A stretch of 64,000 nt of DNA from Amanita rubescens (GCA_015039365.1 WION01000194.1:1-64000); one strand, 5' to 3'. Shown: positions 42,508 through 56,203, numbered from the stretch's first letter. Numbers and translations: made by a program. Notes: generated by a model not told the origin, from the sequence alone.

Positions 42508-43210
42508 ATGAAGGTTGCACTCACATTCGTTTACCTGTTCCTTGCAACTTCAACAAGCGTTATTGCGCACCCTCTCCAACGGAGGGGTGACCCTACTCAA
42601 TTCTTTGCCTCTCTGGGCAAGCTCAATACTGATGTCACCAACTTCAATGATCACGTACCAGTTGATGGCGATATCTTAGGCCTACAGCTGGTTGGTATCC
42701 TAACATTTTCTTGTTGAATCGAATGCTCATTTTTACCAGCTCGAACCTATCTTGGAGCTCATTGGTTTAGACTTTCAAGACTGTTCTGACGCTCTTAACG
42801 TTCGTAGTGCCAGTTGTTACTTCGGATTTGCACGCTAATTTTGTGTTTTGCGGTAGCTCGCCGGTCCCCTCTCCGATAGTGATGCGCAGAAATTCGTCGA
42901 TGAATATATACCCATTTCTAACTCGTTCTCGAATGGGTTGAACAAAATGGCAACAGCCCAAAAGAACGCTCCGAACCGTAATGGTGGCGTTTTAGGAGCG
43001 TTAGGGACGTTTCGTCGGTCAGGTCGGCAATTCCGTCAATCAGTTCTTGCACAATGTGGGTGGTGGCCGCGGTAATGTACCGGTACGTGAAATTTCTTCC
43101 ACTACATTATATTTATATTCTGACACGTGTTGCAGGCCCAACAGGCCAACGAGCTCAACCCCAGTAACAGCGAATTGCAACAGGCTCTCCAGAATGCCGG
43201 ATCGGCTTAG
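42508..43210 (+). CDS. Divergent HsbA-like secreted protein with probable frameshift
   Basis: Exon 1 (ATG 42508) has a signal peptide (MKVALTFVYLFLATSTSVIA) followed by HPLQRRGDPTQFFASLGKL. Exon 2 reads LEPILELIGLDFQDCSDAL. Exon 3 reads LAGPLSDSDAQKFVDEYIP and ALGTF. Beyond that the expected continuation (VGQVGNSVNQFLHNVGGG) lies in another frame, so one extra base sits at about 43010 (tttcgt where ttcgt is expected). Exon 4 reads AQQANELNPSNSELQQALQ and stops at 43208-43210. The exon plan matches HsbA genes but the sequence is the most divergent of the cluster. Either the copy is newly broken or the base is a sequencing or assembly error. Confidence 0.55.
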
Positions 43211-43214
43211 AACA

Positions 43215-44440
43215 GTTGTTCTCTTATTCCATTTATGATACCTGTGTGTCGTACAATACCCCCCCCCGGACTATTGTTGAAGCTGGTGCTCGCGTAATGT
43301 TTGCAATGTCATTCGTTTCTCTGAAAGTCTGAAATAGAATGTGACCGATGTCACTCACTACAACGGCAGATGTACTGTACGCCGCATACATCTATGCAAC
43401 AATCTGCAGGTGATCGGCTAGCGATGTGCTAGGTGAGCTCGTTTGACGCTGCGTAATGCCTGACTCAGTACGATGCGCAGAGTCTCTATCCAGTCATCCC
43501 GTGTTTAACCGATTCCGTTTTTTTTTACTGAAGGGTGCATGGCGCCTTGTCTCCGTATCAGAGTGGTTCTCGCCCTCAAAGGGATCAATGTAATTGACAA
43601 GTTGACGAAATGTTTAGCTGCCCACGTAGAGGCGGCGAAGCACCATTCGGACATCAATTCAATTCATAGAAGCATTTGCCGCTCTGGAACGTGAAAATAA
43701 ACGTAGGGTAAGGTGCTCTATCCATTCGTTCAATTGAAGAAGAATTTGGAATATTCTTTTTTTCTCAACCAGTGTTTCAGGTTGTATAGATGTCCCATCT
43801 TTTGCGACCCTGCCAGCCAACCGCTTCGTTTTTCTCTTCCCTGCAACTTTTCCAGCTTTGTATCTTGCGTGTCCCCTCCAACAGGCCTCAGCCAGCTCGA
43901 TTTTTACTGGTTACTGTAGCGACTGCATCATTGAACGCCCTTGATGCACGGAGCCCCAGGCGTCGACGCGGATAGTGATGCGAAGGAGGTTGTCGGTCGG
44001 TTCAATACTCGAAGGGTAGTCTGACTGGCCATACCAGTTCGCAAAATGTTAGATTTACGATTTGGCGCGCTGTATAGAACAGCAGGGTAAACCAGGACCT
44101 GGATTACAGAATTCTATCCAGAAAGCATCTGAGCGTTTTAAAATCAGTCTGTCTTTGGTAGTGTGCTTGTCCTGATACTACGTTCAATTGTACTATTATT
44201 ATCATTGCTGTGCTAGCAGTGGGCGCTGGCACAATTGTGCCAACAAAAGCGTGACTCGGCGCCACCAGTTCTTGACGACAACGGCTTCGTCACTGAACTG
44301 TCTTGTAGCTGGTCTACAGACAACCCACAGTGTATAACCCATATTCTTTCACAGCAACCCGCAGGTGATTGACATCTTACTGTAAGCTATTTCCTGACAC
44401 TGCCTTATACCCCAACTCAGTATTATGATCCGCAGCTCTA
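43215..44440. other. Intergenic; no gene recognised
   Basis: No supported gene. It contains a C9 homopolymer (43259-43267) and unrecognised frames at 43713-43975. Confidence 0.5.
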
Positions 44441-44441
44441 C

Positions 44442-44448
44442 TATATAA
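44442..44448 (+). promoter_or_regulatory. TATA box of DUF1769 gene 1
   Basis: TATATAA lies about 110 bp upstream of the ATG at 44556. Confidence 0.4.
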
Positions 44449-44555
44449 CCACGCATTTATTCCATCGACTCCGCTCTCTACTGACTTCCCGTTCCGACTC
44501 ATCTCCCAGATCCAAGCCTCTCCAGGCGAATCCTCGTTCGTCCCCCAACGTTTCC

Positions 44556-45556
44556 ATGGCTCCGCATCTCCGTATTCTGGCTGGCCCGTCTCCGGATGCA
44601 CTTACACCTATAACCCACCTCGTCAACACCTCCTCGTCTTTCAAATTCTCTTCTGAATTGTTCGAAGGCGAGATTTCAGTGCATATCAAGGACTTTGTGG
44701 ACGATCGTGGTGAAATGCGACGTTCCGACTACTTTGATAGGGAGGATAGACAAGGTATAACGTGGAGCATACAAACCTCTGGTGAGCATCTTGTGGAATC
44801 GTTCGAATGACCGCCCAAGTTGACCAATGCGTTCGTGGATCAAGGGAGGTTCCTGGTTCCTCGAAATGCTGATGATATCATGTTCGGTAATATCTTCGAG
44901 CGGCGGCTACGCCTCCCACGGGGATCCAGCGCTGCTCTCAGGTTTATGAAGTAAGTGCGGAATCGAGTTGCTTGAGAGCGATAATCATATATTTGCAGAT
45001 TGATCGACCCTACGCTCGAACACGATCTAACGTCTCAGACAAAGCCTTGGGCGCTCTCCCCTCTCGTAGCGACTATGCCATACTGTTCACGCAAGTATGT
45101 GGACGAGGCGATGAATGCATCGCCGCGGAGGCCCGGCATGTTGAGAGAGATGTCGATGAACAGTCTGAATGGCATTGATCTCAACGCTCCCAGGAAACGC
45201 AAGAATCTGAAATTTGAAAGTTCCTCGCATAGACAAAAGTATTTTAGGGACCCAGCACGGAGGAAGGAAGTCGAGTTTGGGCCTGACGTGAGTGTTTCTG
45301 CTGGCGATCTGGGTCTTGTATGTCTGATCGGGCTTTTTAGGAGATTATCTCTTCCGATTTTTGTCATGGGTTCCTCGAGTTTAACCCATCGCTTGCTCTC
45401 AAGCTGCCAGTTGGTCTATCCTTTGATCTGGTGCGGTATTGGGATAAGCACCCGGTCAGATTTGTTTGCTGTGAGCGGAAGAAGGGAATGGAGGACGGCG
45501 AAGACCCATGGGGTCGCGTGTTTTGGTGTGTCATGATTGAAATTGCAGAGCGATAA
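44556..45556 (+). CDS. DUF1769-domain protein, copy 1
   Basis: Four exons. Exon 1 reads MAPHLRILAGPSPDALTPI and SSELFEGEISVHIKDFVDD, ending ITWSIQTSG. After an intron (about 44780-44840) comes RFLVPRNADDIMFGNIFER. The third exon begins LIDPTLEHDLTSQTKPWAL and ends EFGPD. The last has IISSDFCHGFLEFNPSLAL, YWDKHPVRFVCCERKK and DPWGRVFWCVMIEI, ending at 45556. These blocks match the conserved fungal DUF1769 family, which has no assigned biochemical function. No signal peptide is seen, so it is probably cytosolic. A diverged second copy lies at 46709, across the oppositely oriented NEDD8 gene. Confidence 0.8.
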
Positions 45557-45728
45557 TGTATTGGATGCATGGCGTAACGTATATTGAGACAATATCCTTG
45601 TAGTTCGTTGTACGACAAATGGACAGACTTTCATCAGCGGAAGAGTATAGTGTAGTGTAATTATAGTGATAGAGAGAGTGCAACAAGACCAGGACGATAA
45701 CACCATCGATTAGTCAAAGGAAGCTCTA

Positions 45729-46212
45729 CTAGGCCTGCTGGCCACCACGAAGGGCAAGGACGAGATGTAGCACGGCACCGGCTTCGACGTTGAAATCGTT
45801 AGCCGTCTTGTCGTCTGACCTAGAGAAAAGTCAGTTCCTTTTGCAATCGTGGATAGCTCAGAGGTGACTGACATTTGCCGACCACGAAAGATGAGTCGCT
45901 GTTGTTGTGGTGGCACGCCAGACTGCTCTTCGACTTTCTCCTTAATACGCGTGATCTGGTACAGTAAGAGAGTATATCAGGAGGGGTGTTGCAGTTGAGA
46001 CAAAGGAAAAACACAAAACCTGGTCCGACGGATCGATGTCGAGTTCGATCTGAAGAAAAGGTGAAAGGGTGAGTGAGGGGGTTGATAATCTTGGGATCGT
46101 GGGTGATCTGGGACGCGTACCTCCTTGCCTGTGAGTGTCTTTGAGGTGATGGAGAGTCAGGATTGGGAGGGTTAGAAGGGATGAGCTGACTCACCTTGAC
46201 TTTGATCAACAT
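45729..46212 (-). CDS. NEDD8: NEDD8/Rub1 ubiquitin-like modifier
   Basis: Five short exons on the minus strand: MLIKVK (ATG 46212, donor GTGAGT), [35 protein letters not shown] with RLIFRGRQM, and [19 protein letters not shown] with [10 protein letters not shown], stop 45729-45731. The IxxDIxPSD, PPxQQRLIF and LVLALRGG blocks identify NEDD8. The C-terminal RGG is followed by three residues (QQA) to be removed by a processing protease. NEDD8 is conjugated through the UBA3/UBC12 route to cullins and activates SCF-type ubiquitin ligases. It is tail-to-tail with DUF1769 copy 1. Splice sites were assigned by eye; protein identity is secure. Confidence 0.9.
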
Positions 46213-46708
46213 GGCGTCTAATGTAGAGTTGATGAGGATGGCTAACGAGTTTTGAAGTGTTACATTTGTCACGCTTAGTACGCCGTCTATGATAGTTTTA
46301 GTATACCACTACGTCAAACGGTTCCTTCTAGCGCTCATCTTCGACAGATTCAATCCATTCAAATGCTGTTGCGAATGATGAGTTACTGAGTCTTTGTTTC
46401 CTCGAGTGCCCAGGGCATTGGCGTTGTATCATAAGACAAACTCTATATTGCGCTCAGGCTCGTACTGCCGACAGATCACTGCCTGTGATTCCTGCAACAG
46501 TCTGCATCTGTACATGGGCCATCGCGACCATCCCTGTAACACGAAGATCAGACAAGTAATTCAAGACTCGATCTCGGTCTCTGGGGGAGATCGAAAGGAG
46601 CAATGACGCAATCAGATTATCCTATTATAACCGCAGCCGGCGCACCGTTAACATGCAGGGCAGTGTACGCAGTTTGCGTGGCATCTTGTTTGCTGTCCAC
46701 CATCATCA

Positions 46709-47814
46709 ATGGCACCTCATCTCCGGGTCCTCGTAGGCCCCTGTCCAAGGACACTTGTGCCTATCACTGATATAGTGAATACCCCTGCATCGCACAGAGT
46801 TTCATCAGAACTGTTTGAAGGCGAGATTGCTGTACATATCAAGGATTTTACGGACGAAGAAGGCGTTATCCGCCACTCAGACTATTTTCAGAGAGAAGAT
46901 CGGCAGGGTATAACATGGAGCATTCAAGTTTCCGGTGAGCTTCGGGCATACTACACCCTATATGCGCATATAGTAACCGTCAGATACAAGGACGATTCCT
47001 AGAGCCGTATTCTGCTGATGATGTACTCTTTGGAAACGTGTTCGATCGACCGCTGTATATGCCGTGGGGCTCCAGTGTTGCCTTGAAGTTTATGCAGTAA
47101 GTTGAATCAAATCATTATATTCACGCTTCATGTTTTTCTGATACTCCGTTAGGTACATTGATCCCACTCTCGAACATGACCTTTGTTCGCAAACTAAACC
47201 ATGGGCATTATCGCCGCTCATTGCAACAATGCCACATTTTGCACATAAACGTATAGAAAGTGATTCCGGAGAATTAGACTTTGGCTCTCCATCGCGTTCG
47301 TGGAATGATTCTACGGGAGAATTATATCAAGCATCAATTAGGGAAATCAGCTCATCGGAATCCAGTGAATCCAGTGCATCGAGATTCAGCCAATCACCAG
47401 ATAAACATCTTTATGCATGACATCGATGACGCTCAGCCAGCTATGGTGAAGAAGCGCAGGAAGAGGGCAGCACGTGTGACTGACTTTCAGTTTGAAACTG
47501 CTGCCGAAAGACGTAGTTATTTCAGCAAGACTGAACACCGGCGAGCGATCCAATTTGGTCGCGAAGTGCGTAGCTTTCCTGTGATTATTCACGCCCCTTT
47601 TGAAATTCGGCTTTAGGATATCATAGCAACCGATTTCTGCTATGGGTTTATTGAGTTTAATCCGAGCATAGCATTGCGCCTTCCTGGAGGGCTGAGCTTT
47701 GACTTGATGCGATACTGGGATGGGCAGCCGGTCAAGTTTGTGTGCTGCGAGCGCAAGAAGGATGACTTCAGAGGGGGTGGCATGGGGACGAGTGTTTTGG
47801 TGTGTTGTAATTGA
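46709..47814 (+). CDS. DUF1769-domain protein, copy 2, C-terminus frameshifted
   Basis: Paralog of 44556-45556 with the same exon plan. Exon 1 has MAPHLRVLVGPCPRTLVPI and SSELFEGEIAVHIKDFTDE. Exon 2 has RFLEPYSADDVLFGNVFDR. Exon 3 has YIDPTLEHDLCSQTKPWAL and a longer Ser-rich insert than copy 1. Exon 4 has IIATDFCYGFIEFNPSIAL and QPVKFVCCERKK. After this the conserved WGRVFWCVVIE lies one base out of frame, past a G-run (agagggggtgg, around 47770-47780). As read, the frame ends at 47814 without the conserved end; the shifted frame would end at 47824. It could be a real truncation or a homopolymer error. Confidence 0.7.
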
Positions 47815-47829
47815 GCAGGCGTAGAATAC

Positions 47830-48256
47830 CAAGTGTGATAAGATTGTGACGTCAAGATCGGCAATGAGCGGCAGAACGGTGTAACCCATAATAGCCTCCG
47901 GCGCTGGACCGCGGTCCTGGCTTTGCGCGATTTGCTGTCATCTCGCATGTTGGAATGAACGACGACCGTCCCTTAGCCATTCAGGTCCGTCGCGTCCTTT
48001 GTCTCGCTTGAGCGCCCTTCATCATACCCCTGCTTAGGCTCTAGCGTCCAAGTTCATCAAAAGAGTGGTGCTTGGGCCGAGGTTCAAATCAAACACACTC
48101 AAGGTCGAGGCATGATAGCACCCGTTACCCCTACTCACAGCATCGAAGTCGCATGAAATCGGAGGTCGCAAGCACAGCCAGTCAAGGACGACGAAGCCAG
48201 CGCGCGCAACTCTTATAAGCCGTATATGTCTCAACCTTTTTTCAATTTAGACAGGC
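47830..48256. other. Intergenic; promoter of PH-domain gene
   Basis: No gene seen. ATG 48257 follows tttcaatttagacaggc. Confidence 0.45.
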
Positions 48257-51200
48257 ATGGTCGTTGAGCCATTTGTCCCCGCAGAAACTCATGGTTCAAT
48301 GCAAGCTTTGCATCAAGCATCCGAAGTCTCCGATAGCGAAGCTTCCTCGCCACGCACCTCGGCTTTACCCGACAGTCTCGCTCAACTTTCCCGGACTAGG
48401 GCGATTTCAACGCCTATGAATACAGAATGGAGTCATACTCTGCCGCCGAAGGTTACCACCTGCATCGGTTATGCTAAAAATAACACCAATGTGAATTTGT
48501 CGGATAGTCGCGGCAATAGAGCGGTCGGTCATGAGGACAATGTCACACTTTACAGTAATAACATGCAAGGAATCCAAACACGGAGCATGCTATCCGTGGA
48601 TGATGACGAAGATAATGTACCATTGCAAGTTCTCAAAGAACAGGCACGACGGAGTCAATCGCATGCTACAGGACAACTCCCTGGATCGTCCATCGACGAA
48701 CCAACAGCTGCAGAAAACATGTCACCTGAAATTGTCATATCTCATCCAGACGATGTGCAGTTTATGCATGAAAAGGGTACGAGTAAATTACGTTCATTAC
48801 TATTGCATACCCAAGTTTTATCTTAGATATGACAGCTTTAAACGACGCAGCCGACTCCGATCGTAACGCTTCCATTGTACTACAGGATTTCCAAAGAGAG
48901 GCGCTACAGCCACTGGTGCTGCCCGATATCGGACCTGCCTCGTCGTTAACGTCTCTTCGGACCGTTAATTCGGATTCGGCATCGCATGAACCTAGCTTTA
49001 CTTACATTCCGAATTCTTCCACGTTATCCTCTCCATTCCCAGCCCGTTCACGTCCTAGTCCCAAAATCGTACTGCCTGTAACTTCGCCTCGCCTCTCATC
49101 TCGACGCATAAGCATGCAAGACAAGGATGGTAACCTTTGTAGCCTTGCGCTTTTCGCCCACCATCGTTACACGCCATCCTCCACTGCCATTGAAGCTGCC
49201 CACACTTCCACCGCTATCGGCCACCTTTATAACCAATATTGGTCAAAATACTGACAAACGAAAGCGCGATAACCGAGCTAGTATAAGGAGCATGCCTGCT
49301 TTGCCACGGAGTGGTACAGGCCGAGGCGTTGGCGGACATGAAGAAGAAGAGGACCATGAAGATGATATGGAAGACGCTATTGATGAAGAAGGCGATGATG
49401 ATATTCTGCAAGGTGAAGAAGAGGGGAGGGCCCTGTCGAGAATCGACCGCTCGGACACGAGATCATCATCTAGCGCCGGCAGCGATTGTAGCATGAGAAA
49501 CGACTCAAGGACGTCTTCATATTCCACGGCTCAAGGAGAAGCGGGACAAGAACAAGAACAGGAACATGTGCAAGAGTCATATAACCGAGGCACCCTGGGA
49601 GAGTTTTTGCCCCGGGTGGACACGACGAAACTAGACGTTTCATTTCTAGAAACGCCTCCCACACCATTATTAGAAACAAGCAAGGGTAAAGCGAAAGACA
49701 TTGATGCCGCTACGCCAACGGAGCGCTCACAAAGCGATTACTTCTCTTGGGCCGCGGGGGGTACCGCGCGTGCTTCTTCAAGCACGTTGGTGTCAAACAA
49801 AAGGTCCTCAATGTATCAGACCAGGCCATTGTCATTGGCACGGACCCGTAGTAGTATGACGCCATTACACACGCCTATTCCTGGATTCGCGACCCTAAAA
49901 ACTCTGCCCCTGCCACCCCTGGCCGATGCGGCAAGACCTGGCATGTATAAACATGCGTCGCAGAGTATGATCAATGTTAATTTGAAGTCGCATGAAGAGG
50001 TACCACCATTACCCGTGAGTGACGGCGAGTCGGAGATGGACAATAATGGTGGTGGCCTAACGGAACCTGCGGAGAGCAAAGGGAGAGAAAAGAGGCTTAG
50101 CAAGGTGTCCCTAATTGAAGAACCACCGTCACCCAAGATCCTACGCCGAAGAAGGTCAATGCCGTCATATTACGGGCCAACCTCACCGCCACCTCCTTAT
50201 CCGACATTTGCGCCATTCCCGGGCCCGCGTCGACCGTTGATACAGCCAAGAGAGGACGAAGGGATGGAGAAGCTCCCACCTTACAATAACGATATTTACT
50301 TAAAGGCGATATTGCCACGGAAGATGGAGTTTTCAAAGCCGGGTGTGCAAGCCAAAGACAGGAAGTGGAGAAGAGTTATTTGTGTATTGGAAGGGACGAT
50401 GTTTCGAGTGTATCGGTGTCCAGCGAGCGTCGCAGGGGTATCGGCCATTGAGAGCTGGTGGGAGAGAAAGGTGGGTGTGGGTGACGTGAGTAATTTCACG
50501 TCCCCACACATCACTGCGACGACTATCATCCATGGGCCGTCTGCCCGTTCAGCGGGAGGGTCGGGAGGGTTGGGAGACGATCAAAACAAGGAGGAACCAC
50601 GGAACCTGCCTAGGGCGACTATAGCGATAACACCAAAGACGGAGCCTAAGCGATCGAGACTGACTGTGCCTTTCCTCAAGTCGGTGAAGGCGCACGTGCG
50701 GTCTCGTAGCGACGGTTCACATGAAGCCTTAAGGCCGGATTCATCGCGGGGGTCGGTGAACTATATGAGGACGCCTGGGGGTAGTTTGTCTTCTCGGGCG
50801 CCTTCACCTGCGTCAGGGGTTATGTCGTCGGCGGGATCGACACGGTCGAGTAACAACGGGATGCAGCAGTCCGTGTCGCGATCGACGACTCGGGATGATG
50901 TTCCGGATCCGGATCCGGCGGACCTGATCAAGACGTACTCGCTGCAGCGTGCAGAATGTGGGCTTGGGCTTGATTATACGAAGCGGAATAATGTGATCCG
51001 AGTGAAGATGGATGGAGAGCAGTTTCTTGTACAAACAAAGGAACCGATGGAAGTGGTTGCATGGATAGAAGGGATTCAAACTGGGACGAATGTAGCGCTT
51101 GACTTGGATGAGCGGGTTATGCCACGAGGACCATTGTTCCCTAGGTGGGTGAGCAATTATGATTATAAAATGACGCTGATGGCGGGACAGGCGACGGAGA

Positions 51201-51391
51201 CGGCGACGAGTAGTAGTAACGTAGATAGGCTAAGTAGTAATATTTCCCACGGTGTTATCAGGACAGCTGTCGCATCGATTCAGAAAATTGGCCTTCATCA
51301 CTCCGCTCTCACTGACGACCTCTCTCTTCCCGACGATTCTCCACTTCCCCCCTACCTCACACTTCCAACATCACACGATTCAACACAATAA
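48257..51391 (+). CDS. PH-domain protein with long disordered N-terminus
   Basis: About 1,000 residues in three or more exons. Exon 1 (48257-48776) is Ser/Thr-rich. Intron 1 (48777-48826) is clear (GTACGAG...CTTAG). Exon 2 begins MTALNDAADSDRNASIVLQ and runs to RRISMQDKDG near 49126. The second intron acceptor between 49127 and about 49290 is not resolved. The large last exon has an acidic run (HEEEEDHEDDMEDAIDEEG), proline-rich stretches and then the PH core AKDRKWRRVICVLEGTMFR. The second PH half follows a basic insert: ECGLGLDYTKRNNVIRVKM, then EVVAWIEGIQTGTNVALDL and DERVMPRGPLFPR. The split PH domain suggests phosphoinositide or protein binding at membranes; partners unknown. It ends at 51391, only 30 bp before the PP1 start. 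Confidence 0.72.
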
Positions 51392-51421
51392 CCGAACCTT
51401 TAACTACTACCGAATCAAACC

Positions 51422-53150
<1,729 letters not shown>

Positions 53151-53154
53151 TGAA

Positions 53155-53904
53155 TTGTAAAAAAAACGTTACTATAGGACGACGGAGAGCTGGGGGGTGG
53201 AGCTGCATCATCAGGTTCATCATCTTTGATGGGACGGGGACCGTTTTAACCCCTTGTTATTCATTCACTCTTTTCCTTTCTCGATGTGTGTTGGGTGTGC
53301 TTAATTCTTGTTCTTCTTTGACTGTTATTTCTTTCCTTCTTCTTTTCCCTTTATCCCACCTATTCCGCCCGTGTTGCCTCCTACCTACCCTTCTTCCCCT
53401 GTCTGTGCAATTCTATATATATACTCTCCGTGCCTTGTTCTTTTTTTTTCTCACTGTTTTTTTACTGTCAGTTGGTACTCAGTACGTTCCTGGCACAATC
53501 CAATACACATATATATATCGAACAATTTTAATACTCGGGATTGCGTTCCGTTGGTGTCATCAGCGTTGCGACGCGCGGGGGAATTATCGTGTCACGGCAA
53601 TGATGGCCTTACTACGCACCGGCCGATCACTTCCACTCCTTTGACAGCATTTATATATAGGTGTACCGACACCTGACGTTAACTGCGTTGTTTACAGCAG
53701 ATAACTCACACATTAATAGTATCGTCATCTCAGATAGGCCATCCAAAACACGAACTTTTCAAAGTCCCGGGCCAAGATTACAGCAGCATCAATATAGATA
53801 CGACTCTGCCGGCGAATCGCGATGCGCGTTTCAGAGAGTCGAGGCCCTCTCCTCAGTGACCGTTTTTTAAAACGTCTTTCCGCCGGTTCTTGCCATTGAA
53901 CTTC
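53155..53904. other. Intergenic; left edge of the P450 tandem array
   Basis: Contains a segment at 53455-53610 homologous to 59825-59960 (shared gcgttccgttggtgtcatc and agcgttgcgacgcgcggg) and the upstream block of P450 copy 1. No gene is supported. Confidence 0.6.
53813..53904 (+). promoter_or_regulatory. Conserved block upstream of P450 copy 1
   Basis: Includes gatgcgcgtttcagagag, then tgaccgtttt...aacgtctt and ggttcttg just before the ATG. The same order recurs upstream of copies 2 (56620-56702) and 3 (60200-60281). Possibly promoter or 5' leader; it may only reflect recent duplication. Confidence 0.4.
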
Positions 53905-56203
53905 ATGCCATTATCCTCCGTGATTGAGCTCGCTCCGCTGTGTCTTGTGGTTTGGTTGGTGAGCGTCTTGTATCGCCAATGGACGTCGGTTCGTGATGCT
54001 CTGAGAGACATTGGGTGAGTTGCGGTGGCTGGTATTTGACGAAGGTTTACTGACGACGTACTATAGGGATGTACCTGGAAAAGGTATCTTCTGGATGCAC
54101 CCAAAACATTTGGTTACGATGGTTGTGGCGCCTTGGTTCCCCAGGCCAGGGGGTATAGGACAGCTTTTTGGAAAGTTCTCAGGTATGTTACGATTCGTAC
54201 TTTGAAAAGAGTTTTGGATGCTGATGCTAATGCAGTGTACAAAAAGTATGGAACGACGTGTTTGTCATCTGTGTGTTTCTGGACATCTATGCCGGTTTAT
54301 TTTGTATCCGATGCTGATGCGTTTCGAACTATCAATAATGAGCGGAGGATATTTGATAAGGAACCCTTCAAGTTGGTGAGTTAGTGTCGAGATCTTTTCT
54401 AGAGGTGGTGACGTGATGCGAATGAAAAGATCGATATTTATGGGAAAAATATCGTCTCGACAACGGGGAGCGAGTGGAAAAGACATAGAGCGGTGGTAAG
54501 AAACGCTTTCAATGAGGTAGATCGTTCGCTGGTGCCCCTTGGTTATTGTATTGACGCTCCGATCTTTAGGCTAACAACTCGCACGTATGGGCAGAAACAT
54601 GTAGAATCATAAACCAGTGGTTTTCTACTGTAGACTCCAAACCAGAACAACCTGTCGATTGTCTGAGTGTATTCACGCAGGCATGTCTTTCCTTCTCTAC
54701 CCTGGGTTGGAAAAGCAGCTCATGACGAGAATAAAGATTGCGTTTCTTGTTATCGCTTCGGCTGGTTTTGGCAGGAGAATCGATTTCAACGATTCTCTCG
54801 ACCTGACCGCCGCGCCGGTCATAAACAAGGAATATACACCCGGTTCGGCGAAACCGATGTACACCCTCGGAAGCTCCCTTACAACGGCTGTTCGTGGAGT
54901 CATGATCCGCGGTCTGACACCCCTTTTTGCTTACCCCATCGCGAAATACATACGTATCCCGTTCATTTCCCGTATGCTGGAAGAGACCACGATAGGTTTC
55001 GGCTCGCTCAGGACGCATATGGAGGATATCATATCTAATGCCCGGGTTGAATTGCTTGGTGAACACGCAGAGGAAGACTGCAAACCTCGAGCCAGGAATA
55101 ACGACGCGGGCGCGGCTTTGCTGAAGAATCTCGCCCAATCTAATGCAGAGGAGGAATTCGGAAACGATAAGTTAACGGATGATGAGATCATGTCCGATAC
55201 GTTTGTGAGTAGTAACTAAAGCAATTTGTCATCGGGCTAATTTAGAGGTAGGTGTTCCTGCTAGCGGGGCATGGTAAGATATTTTTTTGCGAACGGTGCT
55301 AATGCTAAACCTAATTGTGAAGAATCTACGTCCCACGCGCTCTGTTTCATGATTTGTTTGCTTGCCCTGCATCCTGAAGCACAGGCCAAGGTGTATGCGG
55401 AAGCTTGCGAGTTATGGCCAGAGGCACCTTCGCTCGATGCTCCTCCCGTGTGTATTTCGCTTCGCAAATGGTAGAATTGCTTAATCACAATTTCAGGAGT
55501 ATAAAGGCTCATTGCCCCACCTCGTGCGTACCGAACATACTTTTGTATTGGATTTTTGGCAATTACATGACCAGGAATACACCACCGCAGTGTTTCATGA
55601 ATCTCTGCGTTTATTTCCACCGGTGGTTCGACTCATGAAAAGTGTCTTTACGGATACCATCCTCAAAACCCGTCGGTTCACTACCAACACAGATGGCCCA
55701 TTGGACAATGTGGAAGTGGTAAACACACCTATCAAGGCCGGGGGCATCGTCGTGTTAGATATACTCGGGGTGCATAATAATCGTAAGTGTTATTTAGATG
55801 TTAGGGCGATTTGGTACGAACGTCAGTCCAGCAATTCACTGGGGTGAAGATGTTGACAAGTTCAAGCCTGAACGTTTCATCGACACCGAAACGTACAAGT
55901 GGCCCCGAGATGCATGTACGTCCATTGACACTGTTATCAATGTCTTGACTATAACACCTGGTAGTCTGCGCGTTCGCTCAAGGTCAGCGGAGCTGCATTG
56001 GGCAGCGTTTCGCGGTAACGGAGGCGGTTTGTATCGTTGCTAATTTGGTCCGCCGATACGAAATCTTAGTTCCTGCCAACTTGGAGTCAAAGCCTAAAGT
56101 AGAGCAGGAGAAGGAATTACTAGAGTGTACACTAAAACTGACGGTTACCCCAAAGAATGCGCGGGTGCGACTGAGGAAGAGGGTAACCAAGCGTGGCGCT
56201 TAG
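53905..56203 (+). CDS. Cytochrome P450, tandem copy 1
   Basis: A multi-exon P450. The N-terminal membrane anchor is LAPLCLVVWLVSVLY after MPLSSVIE (ATG 53905). Exons then give DVPGKGIFWMHPKHLV, KYGTTCLSSVCFW, VYFVSDADAFRTINNE, IVSTTGSEWKRHRAVV (C-helix WxxxR) and FLVIASAGFGRRIDFND. The I-helix is LLAGHEST (A-G-x-E-T/S-T). The K-helix ExxR is ESLR in VFHESLRLFPPVVRL. The PERF segment is DKFKPERFIDTETYKWP. The heme loop FAQGQRSCIGQRFAVTEA matches FxxGxRxCxG with the axial Cys. It ends at 56203. Most introns are GT-AG, but one is GC-AG and one appears only 22 nt long. Substrate and CYP family are not assignable from sequence alone. Confidence 0.85.

Noticed and set aside
48070..48100. Possible tRNA B-box (ggttcaaatc)
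   Set aside because: No A-box or cloverleaf could be drawn around it.
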